NCBI GenBank assembly: GCA_036987155.1
Contig: BTXY01000002.1
Location: 51,556 to 115,555 of the forward strand
Direction of reading: 5' to 3'
Origin: Microsyncoccus archaeolyticus
GTDB taxonomy: Bacteria; Patescibacteriota; Minisyncoccia; Minisyncoccales; Minisyncoccaceae
Length of the DNA: 64,000 nt
Positions 1 to 8,907 of this stretch are shown here, one piece after another (position 1 is the first letter of the stretch; each line of letters starts with the position of its first letter). Made by a program: the position numbers and the translations under genes. The notes under the pieces are model-generated. The model worked only from the letters and a program-made list of their open reading frames with translations. It made no database searches and was not told the origin of the DNA.

Positions 1-1083
1 AAATTAGTTCATGTCAATGGAAAAACATTAGTTGACTACAATAGAGCTGGTGTTCCATTAATGGAATTAGTAACAGAACCAGACATTAATTCTTCTGAAG
101 AAGCAAAGAAATTTTGCCAGGAATTACAATTAATATTAAGATATCTTGATGTTTCTGCTGCTAACATGGAAAAAGGCCAAATGCGCTGTGAGGTTAATAT
201 TTCTTTAAGCAAAACTGATACACTTGGAACAAAAGTAGAAATTAAAAACCTAAATTCTTTTAAATCAGTTGAAAGATCAATCGAGTATGAAATTAAAAGA
301 CAAGCAGAAGTATTAGACAAAGGAGAAGAAATTATTCAAGAAACAAGAGGCTGGGACGATACAAAAGGAATTACTTTTAGTCAGAGAGAAAAAGAAAGTG
401 CTCATGAATACCGGTATTTTCCAGAGCCTGACTTGCCTCAAATAATAATTAATAAAGATAAAATACAATTAATAAAAAGTAAAATGACAGAACTACCAGA
501 ACAAAAAAGAAAAAGGTTTAAAGAAGAATATGATTTAGATGATAAAACCATTGAATTTTTTGTTAAAGATGAAAAATTAGGTGATTATCTTGAAAAAGCA
601 GCATCTGAATCATGTTGTTGGGCAAACGAAGAGGCTTGCAAAAGAGATAGAAAAGAAATAATTAAACTTTGTGCCAATTATTTAACTACTGACTTACAAT
701 ATTTAATTAAAAATTCCAAGGAACCAGTTGAAATTGAAAAAAAGATTACTCCAGAGAATTTTGGAGAATTCATTTGTCTTATTGGCCAAGGAAAAATATC
801 AAGCAAGATTGCTAAAATCGTATTAGAGGAAATGTTTAACACTGGAAAAGATCCCTCACACATTATTGAAGAAAAAGGACTATCTGAAATTAAAGATGAA
901 GGAGAAATAGAAAAAATAATTAAAGAAGTATTAAATGAAAACCAAAAAGCAGTAGAAGATTACAAAAAAGGAAAAGAAAACAGTTTTACTTTTCTTGTTG
1001 GTCAAATAATGGCCAAGTCAAAAGGGAAAGCTAATCCACAAAAAGTAGATGAACTATTAAAAAAAGAATTAGACATAATTTAA
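1..1083 (+). CDS. gatB: Asp-tRNA(Asn)/Glu-tRNA(Gln) amidotransferase subunit B, 5'-truncated by window edge
   Basis: GatB activates misacylated Glu-tRNA(Gln) or Asp-tRNA(Asn) so that ammonia from GatA can convert it to the amide form. The frame is open from base 1; the first visible residues (VDYNRAGVPLMELVTEPD) are a signature of the GatB catalytic domain, so the true start lies outside the window and the ATG at 61 is internal. Further on are the conserved stretch with RCEVNISL, the EIKNLNSFK block and TRGWD. The C-terminal YqeY-like tail domain ends in FLVGQIMAKSKGKANPQKV, typical of complete GatB. Its stop codon overlaps the next start by one base (TAATG). Confidence 0.96.
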   Translation, partial: KLVHVNGKTLVDYNRAGVPLMELVTEPDINSSEEAKKFCQELQLILRYLDVSAANMEKGQMRCEVNISLSKTDTLGTKVEIKNLNSFKSVERSIEYEIKRQAEVLDKGEEIIQETRGWDDTKGITFSQREKESAHEYRYFPEPDLPQIIINKDKIQLIKSKMTELPEQKRKRFKEEYDLDDKTIEFFVKDEKLGDYLEKAASESCCWANEEACKRDRKEIIKLCANYLTTDLQYLIKNSKEPVEIEKKITPENFGEFICLIGQGKISSKIAKIVLEEMFNTGKDPSHIIEEKGLSEIKDEGEIEKIIKEVLNENQKAVEDYKKGKENSFTFLVGQIMAKSKGKANPQKVDELLKKELDII

Positions 1084-1784
1084 TGAAACAAAAATATTGT
1101 TTTAAAATATTTTTCGTATTAATTCTCTTTACTTTTTTTCCATTGATATCATCAGCTGCTCTTTCTGATACAATAACCGTCAAGAAACTTGCTAATGATG
1201 GTGTCACTGTATTAAATCAAACAACAGTAACAATGGAGTACTTAAAAGATAATTTTACTGTTTATGGAGACGATATAGCGCATTATTATTATCAAGAACC
1301 AACTTTTGATGAACATGACTTATGGAATGAATATGAATATGTAAATGTTTTTGAGTTTGATTTAGGGGGTCGAAAAGGAACAGAAATAAAAGACATATTA
1401 AGCTTAGTTGGAGGAGCTGTTGATGGAGATGAAATAAAAATTATTGGAACTTTTGGAATCACAAAAACATATAATTACAGCACAATATATAATTATGTTC
1501 CTAGAAGAGGAAGAATTACTTTGACTTGGCGCAAGAATAGCTCTTATTCTTTTACTGCTTCTCCTCAGTTAATATTTATGGCAGATACTTCTGTTAATCC
1601 GTGGGGAGTTAATTGTTTTGGTAATTGGGATATGCATGAAACTCTTCCAGAAAGTAATTGGACATATCAATGGAACAATGGACAATTATATCCAAAAACT
1701 CTTGATTATGCTGACACAGGATACGATTTTGATTTAGAAGATATTACTCAAATTGCTATTTATAGTAATTTGCCACCTCCATAA
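1083..1784 (+). CDS. Secreted protein of unknown function, resembling methanogen surface-protein domains
   Basis: This 233-aa protein has a clear signal peptide (basic start, hydrophobic residues 8-22, SSAA cleavage region). The mature part contains TVKKLANDGVTVLNQTTVT near the N-terminus and, around residues 160-185, FMADTSVNPWGVNCFGNWDMHE. From memory this arrangement resembles a secreted domain frequent in methanogenic archaea and some bacteria; I know of no established activity and this recollection is unverified. No lipobox or membrane anchor is visible, so it is probably released or wall-associated. It overlaps the gatB stop by one base and is followed by a second secreted protein, suggesting co-transcription. 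Confidence 0.8.
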   Translation: MKQKYCFKIFFVLILFTFFPLISSAALSDTITVKKLANDGVTVLNQTTVTMEYLKDNFTVYGDDIAHYYYQEPTFDEHDLWNEYEYVNVFEFDLGGRKGTEIKDILSLVGGAVDGDEIKIIGTFGITKTYNYSTIYNYVPRRGRITLTWRKNSSYSFTASPQLIFMADTSVNPWGVNCFGNWDMHETLPESNWTYQWNNGQLYPKTLDYADTGYDFDLEDITQIAIYSNLPPP

Positions 1785-1802
1785 TAATAATTTAAAAAAT
1801 AC

Positions 1803-2594
1803 ATGAAAAAATATTTTTTATTCCTTATTCTATTATTTTTTGTGTTTTCAAATAGTTCAGAGGTCTTAGCAGAAACGAGTTCTCTTTGTATTTTTTCTCA
1901 AGGATATTGGAAAACTCACTCAATGTTTGGAAAAGCACCATATGATAATATGTGGTCATCTATCGGGGAAAACACAGGATTTTTTAATAGTGGAAAAACA
2001 TATTATGAGGTTTTGTGGACGCCACCAAAAGGTAATGCATATTATCAGTTAGCACATCAATACGTTGCAGCAAAATTAAATATCGAAAAAGGTGCTTATG
2101 TTCCTTTGGAAATAAAAACAGCTATTGAAAATGCAACAAATAAATTTGAAAACTATACGCCATCAAATACAATTCTTTTTCAGGACCTAGAAAAAGAAGA
2201 GTGGACTTCTCTAGCAAATCTTTTAACTGATTTTAACGAAGGAGCTATTGGTTCTGGAGAGTGCGTTGAGCAAAATAATCTTACTGGGAAGTGGTTATTT
2301 AGAACACCTGCTGGTTCTGGTTCTTTTTGGGAATGGGATATGTTTTTAGTTCAAGATAAACAAGGATTTATTACGGGTAATATAGGACATCCCCTAGGTG
2401 GTCCTTATGAATACGAACGTACTATTACAGGACAATTAACAGGAGAAAATATAGTTATTGATCTATATACTTATCCAGATGGTGTAAAATTTGCAACATA
2501 TACAGGAATAGTTTCATCGTCATTTGATAGCATGATAGGCGGTGGTGGAGGGGAGGGAGGAGTATTTGTTTGGGATGCAACTAAAGTAGAATAA
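1803..2594 (+). CDS. Secreted protein with GYWKTH-type domain
   Basis: This 263-aa protein begins with a signal peptide (MKKYFLFLILLFFVFSNSS, cleavage near VLA). Residues ~30-130 hold a recognisable but uncharacterised secreted domain: an early CxFSQGYWKTHS motif, a Gly/Trp-rich stretch, then QLAHQYVAAKLNIEKGA, a pattern seen in many bacterial exported proteins. A C-terminal beta-rich part (residues ~160-245) carries a run of glycines (GGGGEGG) before the end. The start ATG lies 18 nt after the preceding stop. Function is unknown; the context suggests a cell-surface role. Confidence 0.78.
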   Translation: MKKYFLFLILLFFVFSNSSEVLAETSSLCIFSQGYWKTHSMFGKAPYDNMWSSIGENTGFFNSGKTYYEVLWTPPKGNAYYQLAHQYVAAKLNIEKGAYVPLEIKTAIENATNKFENYTPSNTILFQDLEKEEWTSLANLLTDFNEGAIGSGECVEQNNLTGKWLFRTPAGSGSFWEWDMFLVQDKQGFITGNIGHPLGGPYEYERTITGQLTGENIVIDLYTYPDGVKFATYTGIVSSSFDSMIGGGGGEGGVFVWDATKVE

Positions 2595-2595
2595 A

Positions 2596-2682
2596 ATGAA
2601 TAAAGATAAATTATTACTTTTAGGACAAGTTATAATTGTGATTATTTTAATTGCGATATTTAACTATTTTATTAAAACATAG
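2596..2682 (+). CDS. Small single-span membrane peptide (28 aa)
   Basis: A 28-codon frame starts one base after the stop of the secreted GYWKTH protein. It encodes a charged N-terminus (MNKDK) and one hydrophobic helix (about residues 6-24). The near-overlap supports translational coupling. An imperfect inverted repeat follows at about 2693-2716. It is too short for family assignment and could be chance. Confidence 0.4.
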   Translation: MNKDKLLLLGQVIIVIILIAIFNYFIKT

Positions 2683-2706
2683 TATTGAAACCGAAATTAT
2701 CATATT

Positions 2707-4824
2707 TTATTGAGATAATATTTGAATTCCTTGTGCGTTAGTTACAACAAGAACATTATTAGCAATTAAATAATCTACTATTTGTTGAAGATTATATGGC
2801 GTTATACTATATTGGCCACCATTATTTTCAGTTCTGTGAAAAAGTAAAATAAGCCAAGTTTTATCTTGAATAGCAGAGTCTATTAAGCTTTTTACTGTGC
2901 TAATGTTTGTGTTAGATTCAACTGAAAAACTTTCTAATAGATATTTATCTGTTGTTTTGTCGTTAAATCCGCCCTCAACATTTCTTGCTCCAAGATATCC
3001 TGCATTTTTTACTGCATTTATAACAGTATCATTAAATTCTCCGTAAGGATAAGAAAAAGTAACTACTTGATTTACGCCAATATTAATTAATTCTTGCTTT
3101 GAACCAGCAATTTCGTCTTGAAGTTCTGCTGAAGAAAGAGTTGTTAGATGAGGATGGCTTTTTGTGTGTGCTCCTATTTCATGACCTTGTGCTTGCATTT
3201 CTAAGACTTGAGAAGCATTAACATATTCTCCATAGGGATCAGTTAAAGCATTAGTAATTATGTATTGAGTGCTTTTTAATCCAGATGCATTTAAAATAGG
3301 AAGGGCATTGTTATATGTTGATAAATAGCCATCATCAAAATTTAATGAAATCATTCCTTGATTTAAAGAAATGGAAGGAGCTTTACCTAAATAATAATTG
3401 TCAACATTTAAATATCCAATGGTTCCAATTAAATGAAAAATTGTTAAAGATTTAGCATTTGCTGGTGTTGTAAATATTTTTTCGACACTATTCCAATTAA
3501 TTGATGGTGATAAATAAGCTATGTCTTTGTAAAGAAAAGAGTTGTCAAATAGAGTATAGCGAACAACTATTGATGATTCTACATTAGATTGATAATTATC
3601 CGAAAACTTATATGTCTGACTAGGCAAGACATTAACATCACTAAAATACCATTTTGCATCTCCATTAGTATGTTCGGTTAGCTCTACTTTTGCAGCTTTA
3701 GTACTATTGTATCCAATTACTGGATAAATGAATATTGCTGTATTCGTTCCCCAATTGCCCTGAGCCCAATTAGTTGGATTGCCTGATGCATCACTTTCTT
3801 CAAAAGATGGATTTTGAATAAGGTTTTCCTCTGGTTCTGGAGTAGTATTTGAAACATTAATTGATATTTCTAATGCTTTAGCCGTGTTTCCTGAAGCATC
3901 TCTTGCAATTGCAGAAACAGTATGGAAACCATTACTTAAAGTATTTGTATTAATAGCTGTTTCATAAGGAGAAATAGTGTCCTCTGAATTAACATTAATG
4001 TTATCCATTAAAAACTGTACCCCTGCAACACCTACATTATCTGTTGCATTAGCAGATAAGGTAATTATTCCAGAAACAGTGCTTCCGTTTACAGGATTTG
4101 TAATTACAATAGTTGGAGAAACTGTATCAGGAATAGGATTATTTACTGTAAAATTAACAATAGATGATATTTTTGTGTTTCCTGCAGCATCTCTGGCTTT
4201 AGCTACAACTGTGTGAGAACCATTATTTAATGTTTTAGTATCTAAATTTATTCCATAAGGATAAATAGTGTCTTCTGGTCCGAAATTAAATTCGTCTAAT
4301 ATGAACTGCACCCCTGCAACACCCACATTATCTGTTGCATTAGCAGATAAGGTGATTGTATTTAAAACAACCTGTCCATTTGTTGGATTAGTAATAGAAA
4401 CATTAGGCAATATTGTGTCTGGAAGGGGATTGTTTACTTTTATTCTTATCAAGGACGATGTTCTTGTGTTGCCCGAAAGGTCTCTTGCTCTAGCAGAAAT
4501 ATAATGATAACCATTTTTAAGATTTTTAGTGTCCAAGCTTATTTCATAAGGAGTAGCATTTATTTCATTTCCAAAAGCAATCTTATCTACTAAAAACTGT
4601 ACTCCTGCAACACCTACATTATCTGTTGCATTAGCAGATAAAGTGATTGTTCCGGAAACAGTGCTTCCGTTTACAGGACTTGTAATATACACAACAGGAC
4701 GAGTTCTATCTCTTATTGTATAAATAGTGCTAGTAGGATAATTTATTTTATTTGCGTAAGAAAGATTAATTCCCAAAGCACATCCAAAGAAAATTAAAAG
4801 AAAAAACAATATTTTTTTATTCAT
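2707..4824 (-). CDS. Secreted polysaccharide deacetylase (NodB) with three Ig-like repeats
   Basis: This 705-aa exported protein has a signal peptide (MNKKILFFLLIFFGCALG, cleavage near YA). Three bacterial Ig-like domains follow (about residues 44-133, 141-230, 235-325), each with SANATDNVGVAGVQF. Next is a jelly-roll/carbohydrate-binding-like region (about 335-480), then a NodB deacetylase domain (about 488-705). The catalytic motifs are visible: NFDDGY (metal and base Asp), HTKSHPHL (metal His pair), SYPYG, and the late LFHRTENNGG. It probably removes N-acetyl groups from peptidoglycan or surface polysaccharide outside the cell. It stands alone, with a minus-strand TTGACA about 70 bp upstream. 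Confidence 0.92.
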   Translation of the reverse strand: MNKKILFFLLIFFGCALGINLSYANKINYPTSTIYTIRDRTRPVVYITSPVNGSTVSGTITLSANATDNVGVAGVQFLVDKIAFGNEINATPYEISLDTKNLKNGYHYISARARDLSGNTRTSSLIRIKVNNPLPDTILPNVSITNPTNGQVVLNTITLSANATDNVGVAGVQFILDEFNFGPEDTIYPYGINLDTKTLNNGSHTVVAKARDAAGNTKISSIVNFTVNNPIPDTVSPTIVITNPVNGSTVSGIITLSANATDNVGVAGVQFLMDNINVNSEDTISPYETAINTNTLSNGFHTVSAIARDASGNTAKALEISINVSNTTPEPEENLIQNPSFEESDASGNPTNWAQGNWGTNTAIFIYPVIGYNSTKAAKVELTEHTNGDAKWYFSDVNVLPSQTYKFSDNYQSNVESSIVVRYTLFDNSFLYKDIAYLSPSINWNSVEKIFTTPANAKSLTIFHLIGTIGYLNVDNYYLGKAPSISLNQGMISLNFDDGYLSTYNNALPILNASGLKSTQYIITNALTDPYGEYVNASQVLEMQAQGHEIGAHTKSHPHLTTLSSAELQDEIAGSKQELINIGVNQVVTFSYPYGEFNDTVINAVKNAGYLGARNVEGGFNDKTTDKYLLESFSVESNTNISTVKSLIDSAIQDKTWLILLFHRTENNGGQYSITPYNLQQIVDYLIANNVLVVTNAQGIQILSQ
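3990..4690 (-). repeat. Three tandem Ig-domain coding repeats, ~0.29 kb period
   Basis: The stretch coding ATDNVGVAGVQF recurs nearly identically at about 4014-4065, 4305-4355 and 4593-4645. The spacing is roughly 290-295 bp. The flanking parts of each Ig module are more diverged. This suggests duplication with local homogenisation of the conserved core. Confidence 0.8.
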
Positions 4825-4951
4825 ATTTTTACCCCTTATTATTATTTGGTTTTGCGTCTAAAAAATAACAAAAAAGGTATTAATTGTCAATTAATAAAAT
4901 TAACACTTTTAAAACTTTACTTAAAATGAGTTTTATATTATAATAATATAT

Positions 4952-5353
4952 ATGATAAAAATATATTTAATAATTTTAGCAATTTTAGGAAGTTTAGATG
5001 CTTTATGGTTAGGAGTAGTGTCTAAAAATTTTTATAAAGAATCTTTAGGTCTTTTATTTAGAAGTAAAGCATATATGACACCAGCAATTATCTGGTATTT
5101 ATTGTATGCAATAGGGTTAATTGTTTTTGTTATAAATCCATCGCTTAAATCTCCCAATCCTATTAAAAGCAGTTTTATACTGGGCTCTTTCTTGGGACTA
5201 ATAGCATACTCAACATATAATTTAGTAAATTATTCTACAATTAATAATTGGCCCTTGAAAGTAGCCATAGTTGACACTTTATGGGGTGTTTTAGTTTCTG
5301 GGCTAACCTCTGTTTTAACTGTTTACATTATTAATTCCTTAAAAATGAATTAA
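4952..5353 (+). CDS. DUF2177 family membrane protein
   Basis: This 133-aa protein has four predicted transmembrane helices (about residues 3-20, 42-62, 75-92, 105-128). It carries the family pattern LDALWLGVVSKNFY at the N-terminus and NWPLKVAIVDTLWG near the C-terminus, matching DUF2177. Function is unknown. A TATAAT box at 4939-4944 leaves seven bases before the ATG, so the mRNA should be leaderless. The last 23 bases overlap the 3' end of the convergent MiaB-MiaA gene. Confidence 0.87.
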   Translation: MIKIYLIILAILGSLDALWLGVVSKNFYKESLGLLFRSKAYMTPAIIWYLLYAIGLIVFVINPSLKSPNPIKSSFILGSFLGLIAYSTYNLVNYSTINNWPLKVAIVDTLWGVLVSGLTSVLTVYIINSLKMN

Positions 5354-7448
5354 TTATTTTCTCTGCTTGTTTTTGATTTTTAATCCATTTAATGGTTTTG
5401 TCTTTTTTAAACCAAGTCATTTGTCTTTTAGCAAAATTAAAAGTGTTTAAATTAATATCTTCTTTCAATTCTTTTAATGGTTTATTGTTTTTCCATTCAG
5501 AATAGCCAATTGTATTTAAATTTGGATTATTAGGATATTTAGATAATAGTTTTTTTGCTTCTTTTTCTAGTCCTTGCTTGATCATTTTATTTGTTCTTTT
5601 TTCAATATTTTCTTTTAATTCTTGCTTTGTTTTTTTAATTCCAATTTGAATTACATCAAACAATGGCTCTTGTTTTGATTTTTGCAGTGAAAATGGTTTT
5701 TGAGTTAAAATACAAACCTCAATTGCCCTTATTAATCTTCTTTTATTATCTTTATCTATTATTTCTGCTCCTTGCTTGTCTAATTTTCTGTATATGTTAA
5801 ATAGTTCTTCTTTGCTTTTAGAATCCAAATCTTTTCTTAATTTTAAATCAGGTTTTACTTTTGGAAAATCTAAATTTTCTACTATTGACTTAATATATAG
5901 CCCTGTTCCTCCAACAAGTATTGGTTGTTTTCCTTTTTCTATTATTTTATTAATAGATTCAAGTGCTAATTTTTTATACATTGCAACATTAAAATCATCT
6001 TTTAAAGAAACAATGTCTATTAAGTGATGTGGGTATTTTGGTTTTGCTGTTCCAATATTCAATTCTTTATAAATTGTTCTTGAGTCAGCTGAAATTAATT
6101 CTCCGCTATACTTTTTTGCAATCTTGATAGCTAGGTCTGTTTTTCCAGAAGCAGTTGGTCCTAATATTACAATTAATTTATCTTTAACTAATTCTCCTTC
6201 AAAACCAAAAGCTTGAATCTTATTAATTCTTACTTTTACAAAATTACCAATTAAAGATTCTGAACCCTTAAATTTAATTGTTTTGTAATTTTTTGTTTTG
6301 CCTAATAAATATTCTTTGCTTTTTTCTAAAACTAAAACCTCCACAATCTTTCCTTTTTCTGTCTTGTTTTTTTCTAAAGTAGTCTTTGCTAATAGTTTAT
6401 TTAATTTACTGTCTCTTTCCCTTTTTTCTTTTTTAGAAACATTGTCTTTCATTTTATTAAAGCATAAAGATTCTGGGCGAGGGGAATATTGAGAAATATA
6501 TGCCATATCAAATTTAATAGTTTCCATTGCTTTAAAAGTGTTGTCAAATTGGGCTTTAGTTTCTTCAGGAAAACCAACAATAATATCAGTGGAAATAGCT
6601 AAATTATCCTTTTCTTGAGCCTTAAAAGCCTTTCTAAGGGCTTTTACAAGTGTTTTATACTGTTCTACTGTATAGGGTCTATTCATGGCTTTTAAGACCT
6701 GATTGTCTCCTGATTGAAGGGGAAGGTTTAGATATGGGGTAATTTTAGGGCTTTTAGCTAAAACTTCAATCATTTGTTTTGAAAAGTCCTTTGGATGAGG
6801 GCTAGTAAATCTAAGCCAGAAATTTCCTTGTATTTTATCAATTTCTTTAATCAAGGAAACAAAATCCATTTTTCCATAATGGTAATCATTTACATTTTCT
6901 CCTAAAAGCCATATTTCTTTGTAGTCTTTTTTGATTAATTCTTTAATTTCTTTTAATATTTCTTTATAATCTCTTGAAATTAATCTTCCTCTTGTGTATG
7001 GCACAGCGCAATAAGTGCAGAAATTACTACAACCACAAGAAATTGGAACATAAGCTATAAAAGGACTTTCGTATTTTGGAACAATCGATAAATAGTTTTT
7101 TTTGATCTTTACTTTTTTATTTAATAAATCATTAAGCTTATATAATTCTTTTTTATCTAATACAAAATCAACAAAAGATAGAAGCTTAATTTTGTCTGGT
7201 TTTAAAATGCATCCAGTAGCAATTATTTTTAATTTTTTATTAAGTCTTTTTAATTTTTTAAATTTAGGATTTAAGCCGTAAACCCTATCTACTGCTGGTT
7301 GCCTAACAGAACACATATTAATTATTATTACATCGGATTCTTCAATTTTTTCTGTTTTTATATAATTCATTGATTTCAAAACAGCACTAATTCTTTCTGA
7401 ATCAGATATATTCATCTGGCAACCAAATGTAATAATGTAATATTTCAT
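5331..7448 (-). CDS. MiaB-MiaA fusion: tRNA-A37 isopentenyltransferase plus methylthiotransferase
   Basis: One continuous 705-codon frame encodes both enzymes that make ms2i6A37 in tRNA. Residues 1-~420 are MiaB: N-terminal UPF0004 domain with three cluster cysteines (TFGCQMN, NMCSV, ATGCI), the radical-SAM motif CSNFCTYC near residue 140, the LPLQSG region, and a TRAM domain (~355-420). Residues ~423-705 are MiaA: P-loop GPTASGKT (~428), SADSRTIYKELNIGTAKP, VGGTGLYI, RRLIRAIEV, and the C-terminal FAKRQMTWFKK. There is no stop, frameshift or internal start between TRAM and P-loop (junction near 6185). MiaA makes i6A37 and MiaB then adds the 2-methylthio group, so the fusion joins consecutive steps. 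Confidence 0.95.
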   Translation of the reverse strand: MKYYIITFGCQMNISDSERISAVLKSMNYIKTEKIEESDVIIINMCSVRQPAVDRVYGLNPKFKKLKRLNKKLKIIATGCILKPDKIKLLSFVDFVLDKKELYKLNDLLNKKVKIKKNYLSIVPKYESPFIAYVPISCGCSNFCTYCAVPYTRGRLISRDYKEILKEIKELIKKDYKEIWLLGENVNDYHYGKMDFVSLIKEIDKIQGNFWLRFTSPHPKDFSKQMIEVLAKSPKITPYLNLPLQSGDNQVLKAMNRPYTVEQYKTLVKALRKAFKAQEKDNLAISTDIIVGFPEETKAQFDNTFKAMETIKFDMAYISQYSPRPESLCFNKMKDNVSKKEKRERDSKLNKLLAKTTLEKNKTEKGKIVEVLVLEKSKEYLLGKTKNYKTIKFKGSESLIGNFVKVRINKIQAFGFEGELVKDKLIVILGPTASGKTDLAIKIAKKYSGELISADSRTIYKELNIGTAKPKYPHHLIDIVSLKDDFNVAMYKKLALESINKIIEKGKQPILVGGTGLYIKSIVENLDFPKVKPDLKLRKDLDSKSKEELFNIYRKLDKQGAEIIDKDNKRRLIRAIEVCILTQKPFSLQKSKQEPLFDVIQIGIKKTKQELKENIEKRTNKMIKQGLEKEAKKLLSKYPNNPNLNTIGYSEWKNNKPLKELKEDINLNTFNFAKRQMTWFKKDKTIKWIKNQKQAEKIINSFLRN

Positions 7449-7568
7449 TAAAACAATGATACATATGTTTTAACTTGTTGGCAAGAGAGAACCTTGACAA
7501 CGATTTTAAATATTATATATTACAAGAAGTTCTGATTATTAATCCAGAACTAGGTTGGGAATTTCAAA

Positions 7569-8207
7569 ATGAAAGCTCACAATATTATTGCTACAGGATT
7601 TATCCTAATAATGATTGCTTCTATTGGTTTTGGAGGCATATCAGTAGCGCATTCGTATCAATACAAATGGCGTCTAAATTTTGCTGAAAAGCATTTGGAT
7701 ATTGCCCAGGGTGTTACAGATGCAGATTCGCAATATGAAGAAATTTCAAAAACAATTGAAATTCTAAACACATTTCCCAAAGAAGGTAATTACTTAGTAT
7801 ATAATAAGTATTATCCTTTGACTGATATGGGAACTGCCTGGTCAGCACTTTATCAATTAAAAAATTATACCAGTGAAATTAAAGACTTGGATGAGACCAG
7901 TTCAGCGTATCAACTTGGAATATATAATTCCCAAGAAAAAATATCATATTTCAAAGCAAGTCTTTGGCAAGCTTATCCAACCTTTGTTTACTGGGGAGTC
8001 TGGGGCTGGTTAGGAGATGTTTCGTTAATTCTTGGAGTGCTTGGTGGTGCCTTTAGTTGGTTTTTATTAATTTTAAATTCTTTCAGAAGACAAATCTCTA
8101 AAGGCAAAAGAATAATTCTATTATTAACGCTTTCTGTGTTAATGATAGAAGGAATAATATGTTACATAATTTTCTATGTTCCAGTATTTTATACTGGACC
8201 AGTATGA
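7569..8207 (+). CDS. Membrane protein, unknown function
   Basis: This 212-aa protein has an N-terminal helix (about residues 6-28), a soluble helical stretch (~30-130), and two or three C-terminal membrane helices (~135-165, 180-205). I recognise no family. A promoter candidate is TTGACA at 7493 with an AT-rich -10 near 7516. The leader contains an inverted repeat (AGTTCTG / CAGAACT) just before the start. The alternative frame at 7475-7687 overlaps this leader and is not convincing. A strong terminator follows. Confidence 0.75.
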   Translation: MKAHNIIATGFILIMIASIGFGGISVAHSYQYKWRLNFAEKHLDIAQGVTDADSQYEEISKTIEILNTFPKEGNYLVYNKYYPLTDMGTAWSALYQLKNYTSEIKDLDETSSAYQLGIYNSQEKISYFKASLWQAYPTFVYWGVWGWLGDVSLILGVLGGAFSWFLLILNSFRRQISKGKRIILLLTLSVLMIEGIICYIIFYVPVFYTGPV

Positions 8208-8232
8208 GGAGTTTTAACTCCTCTTTTTTATA
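8206..8232 (+). terminator. Intrinsic terminator after the 7569-8207 gene
   Basis: GAGGAG-TTTTAA-CTCCTC is a six-pair stem followed by seven T. It separates the membrane-protein gene from the minus-strand RNA gene that ends just beyond. Confidence 0.88.
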
Positions 8233-8236
8233 CAAT

Positions 8237-8866
8237 AAAACAACCTAACATTTTGTTAGGCGTTTAGAGGTGTGAGATGGGGGAGGGTTAGACCCTTGGA
8301 ATTGAATAGCTGCAACTATTCCAGGTTCATGAACTATCTCCATGACTCTCACAGTCCGATCTTCTCTGTGTAAGAAGAATCTAACTTTAAATCTTGGCAG
8401 TAGCTGATCTCCCGATCAGTAATTAACTAAGTAGTAAAACTCAAATCTTTTTCCTCCTCGTGAGTTTGGGAGCCCCTGTGGAATACGGGGTTCTTTAGGG
8501 TTTGACTGGGATGTGGCAGGTGCTACAATCATCACATTATCAGCTCATTTCTTAATCTCGGAGAGATCGATAAGCTGATATATAGGCCTTGCCGTCCAGC
8601 ATGGCAACCTCTTGCATTCCTTTTAGGGGCAGGACCTGGTCGGGGTTATCTCTACATTTGATATACAGCGCTGCATCCAGCGCCGACCTTGTCACGGGAA
8701 CAAACAATCATAGGCATCCCTCCTTGGGTGCTTTTGAGCGTTTAAGAAGCAACAGCTTGATCCTTAGGCTATACATGTGACCACCTAGATTTAAATCTGA
8801 TGGCCTACTTTAATAATACGTAAATGCTATTAAAGTAAGCCACCAAAATCATTATTTAAAGAGCGT
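8237..8866 (-). ncRNA. ~630-nt highly structured noncoding RNA of unknown class
   Basis: A 700-bp gap without a credible gene contains a complete minus-strand transcription unit: TTGACA (8895-8900), 16-bp spacer, TATAAT (8873-8878), and an intrinsic terminator at 8244-8260. Between them are many hairpins with short loops. Read on the minus strand they include: a 5' hairpin (8800-8843); GCGCTG-GATG-CAGCGC enclosed by GGTCGG/CCGACC; TTGCC/GGCAA; TATCAGCT/AGCTGATA enclosing GATCTC/GAGAT; GAGCCCC/GGGGTTC; AAACTC/GAGTTT; CTGATC-GGGA-GATCAG; GAATAG/CTATTC; and TGTGAGA/TCTCACA. Local GC is higher than in neighbouring spacers. No RNase P (GAGGAAAGTCC, ACAGAAA), SRP or complete tmRNA hallmarks are present. 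It is comparable in size to large ornate RNAs such as OLE or ROOL, but I cannot assign it. Confidence 0.75.
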
Positions 8867-8872
8867 AATTAT

Positions 8873-8900
8873 ATTATACATAATTATATTAATTTGTCAA
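8873..8900 (-). promoter_or_regulatory. Promoter of the ~630-nt RNA gene
   Basis: On the minus strand TTGACA (8895-8900) and TATAAT (8873-8878) are separated by 16 bp. Both hexamers are perfect consensus, implying strong constitutive transcription starting near 8866. Confidence 0.85.
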
Positions 8901-8907
8901 TAGGGGA

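Noticed and set aside
3977..4504. Two plus-strand frames with near-identical protein segments
   Set aside because: They are antisense shadows of the Ig-like repeats in the deacetylase gene.
7475..7687. 70-codon frame before the membrane-protein gene
   Set aside because: It covers the promoter and leader of the 7569 gene and has no typical protein features.
8485..8515. Plus-strand sequence resembling a tmRNA 5' end (GGGG...GGGTTTGACTGGGAT), with GAGCCCC just upstream able to pair with GGGGTTC
   Set aside because: No T-arm (GTTCRA), no tag reading frame and no matching 3' end at the right distance or in permuted order; no plus-strand promoter. The minus-strand promoter and terminator explain the region better.
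8589..8780. 63-codon plus-strand frame in the RNA gene
   Set aside because: It lies inside the hairpin-rich minus-strand RNA, has no SD or promoter, and its composition follows stem sequences.
8237..8866. RNase P RNA as identity of the large RNA
   Set aside because: The P4-type conserved strands (GAGGAAAGTCC and ACAGAAA) are absent on both strands.
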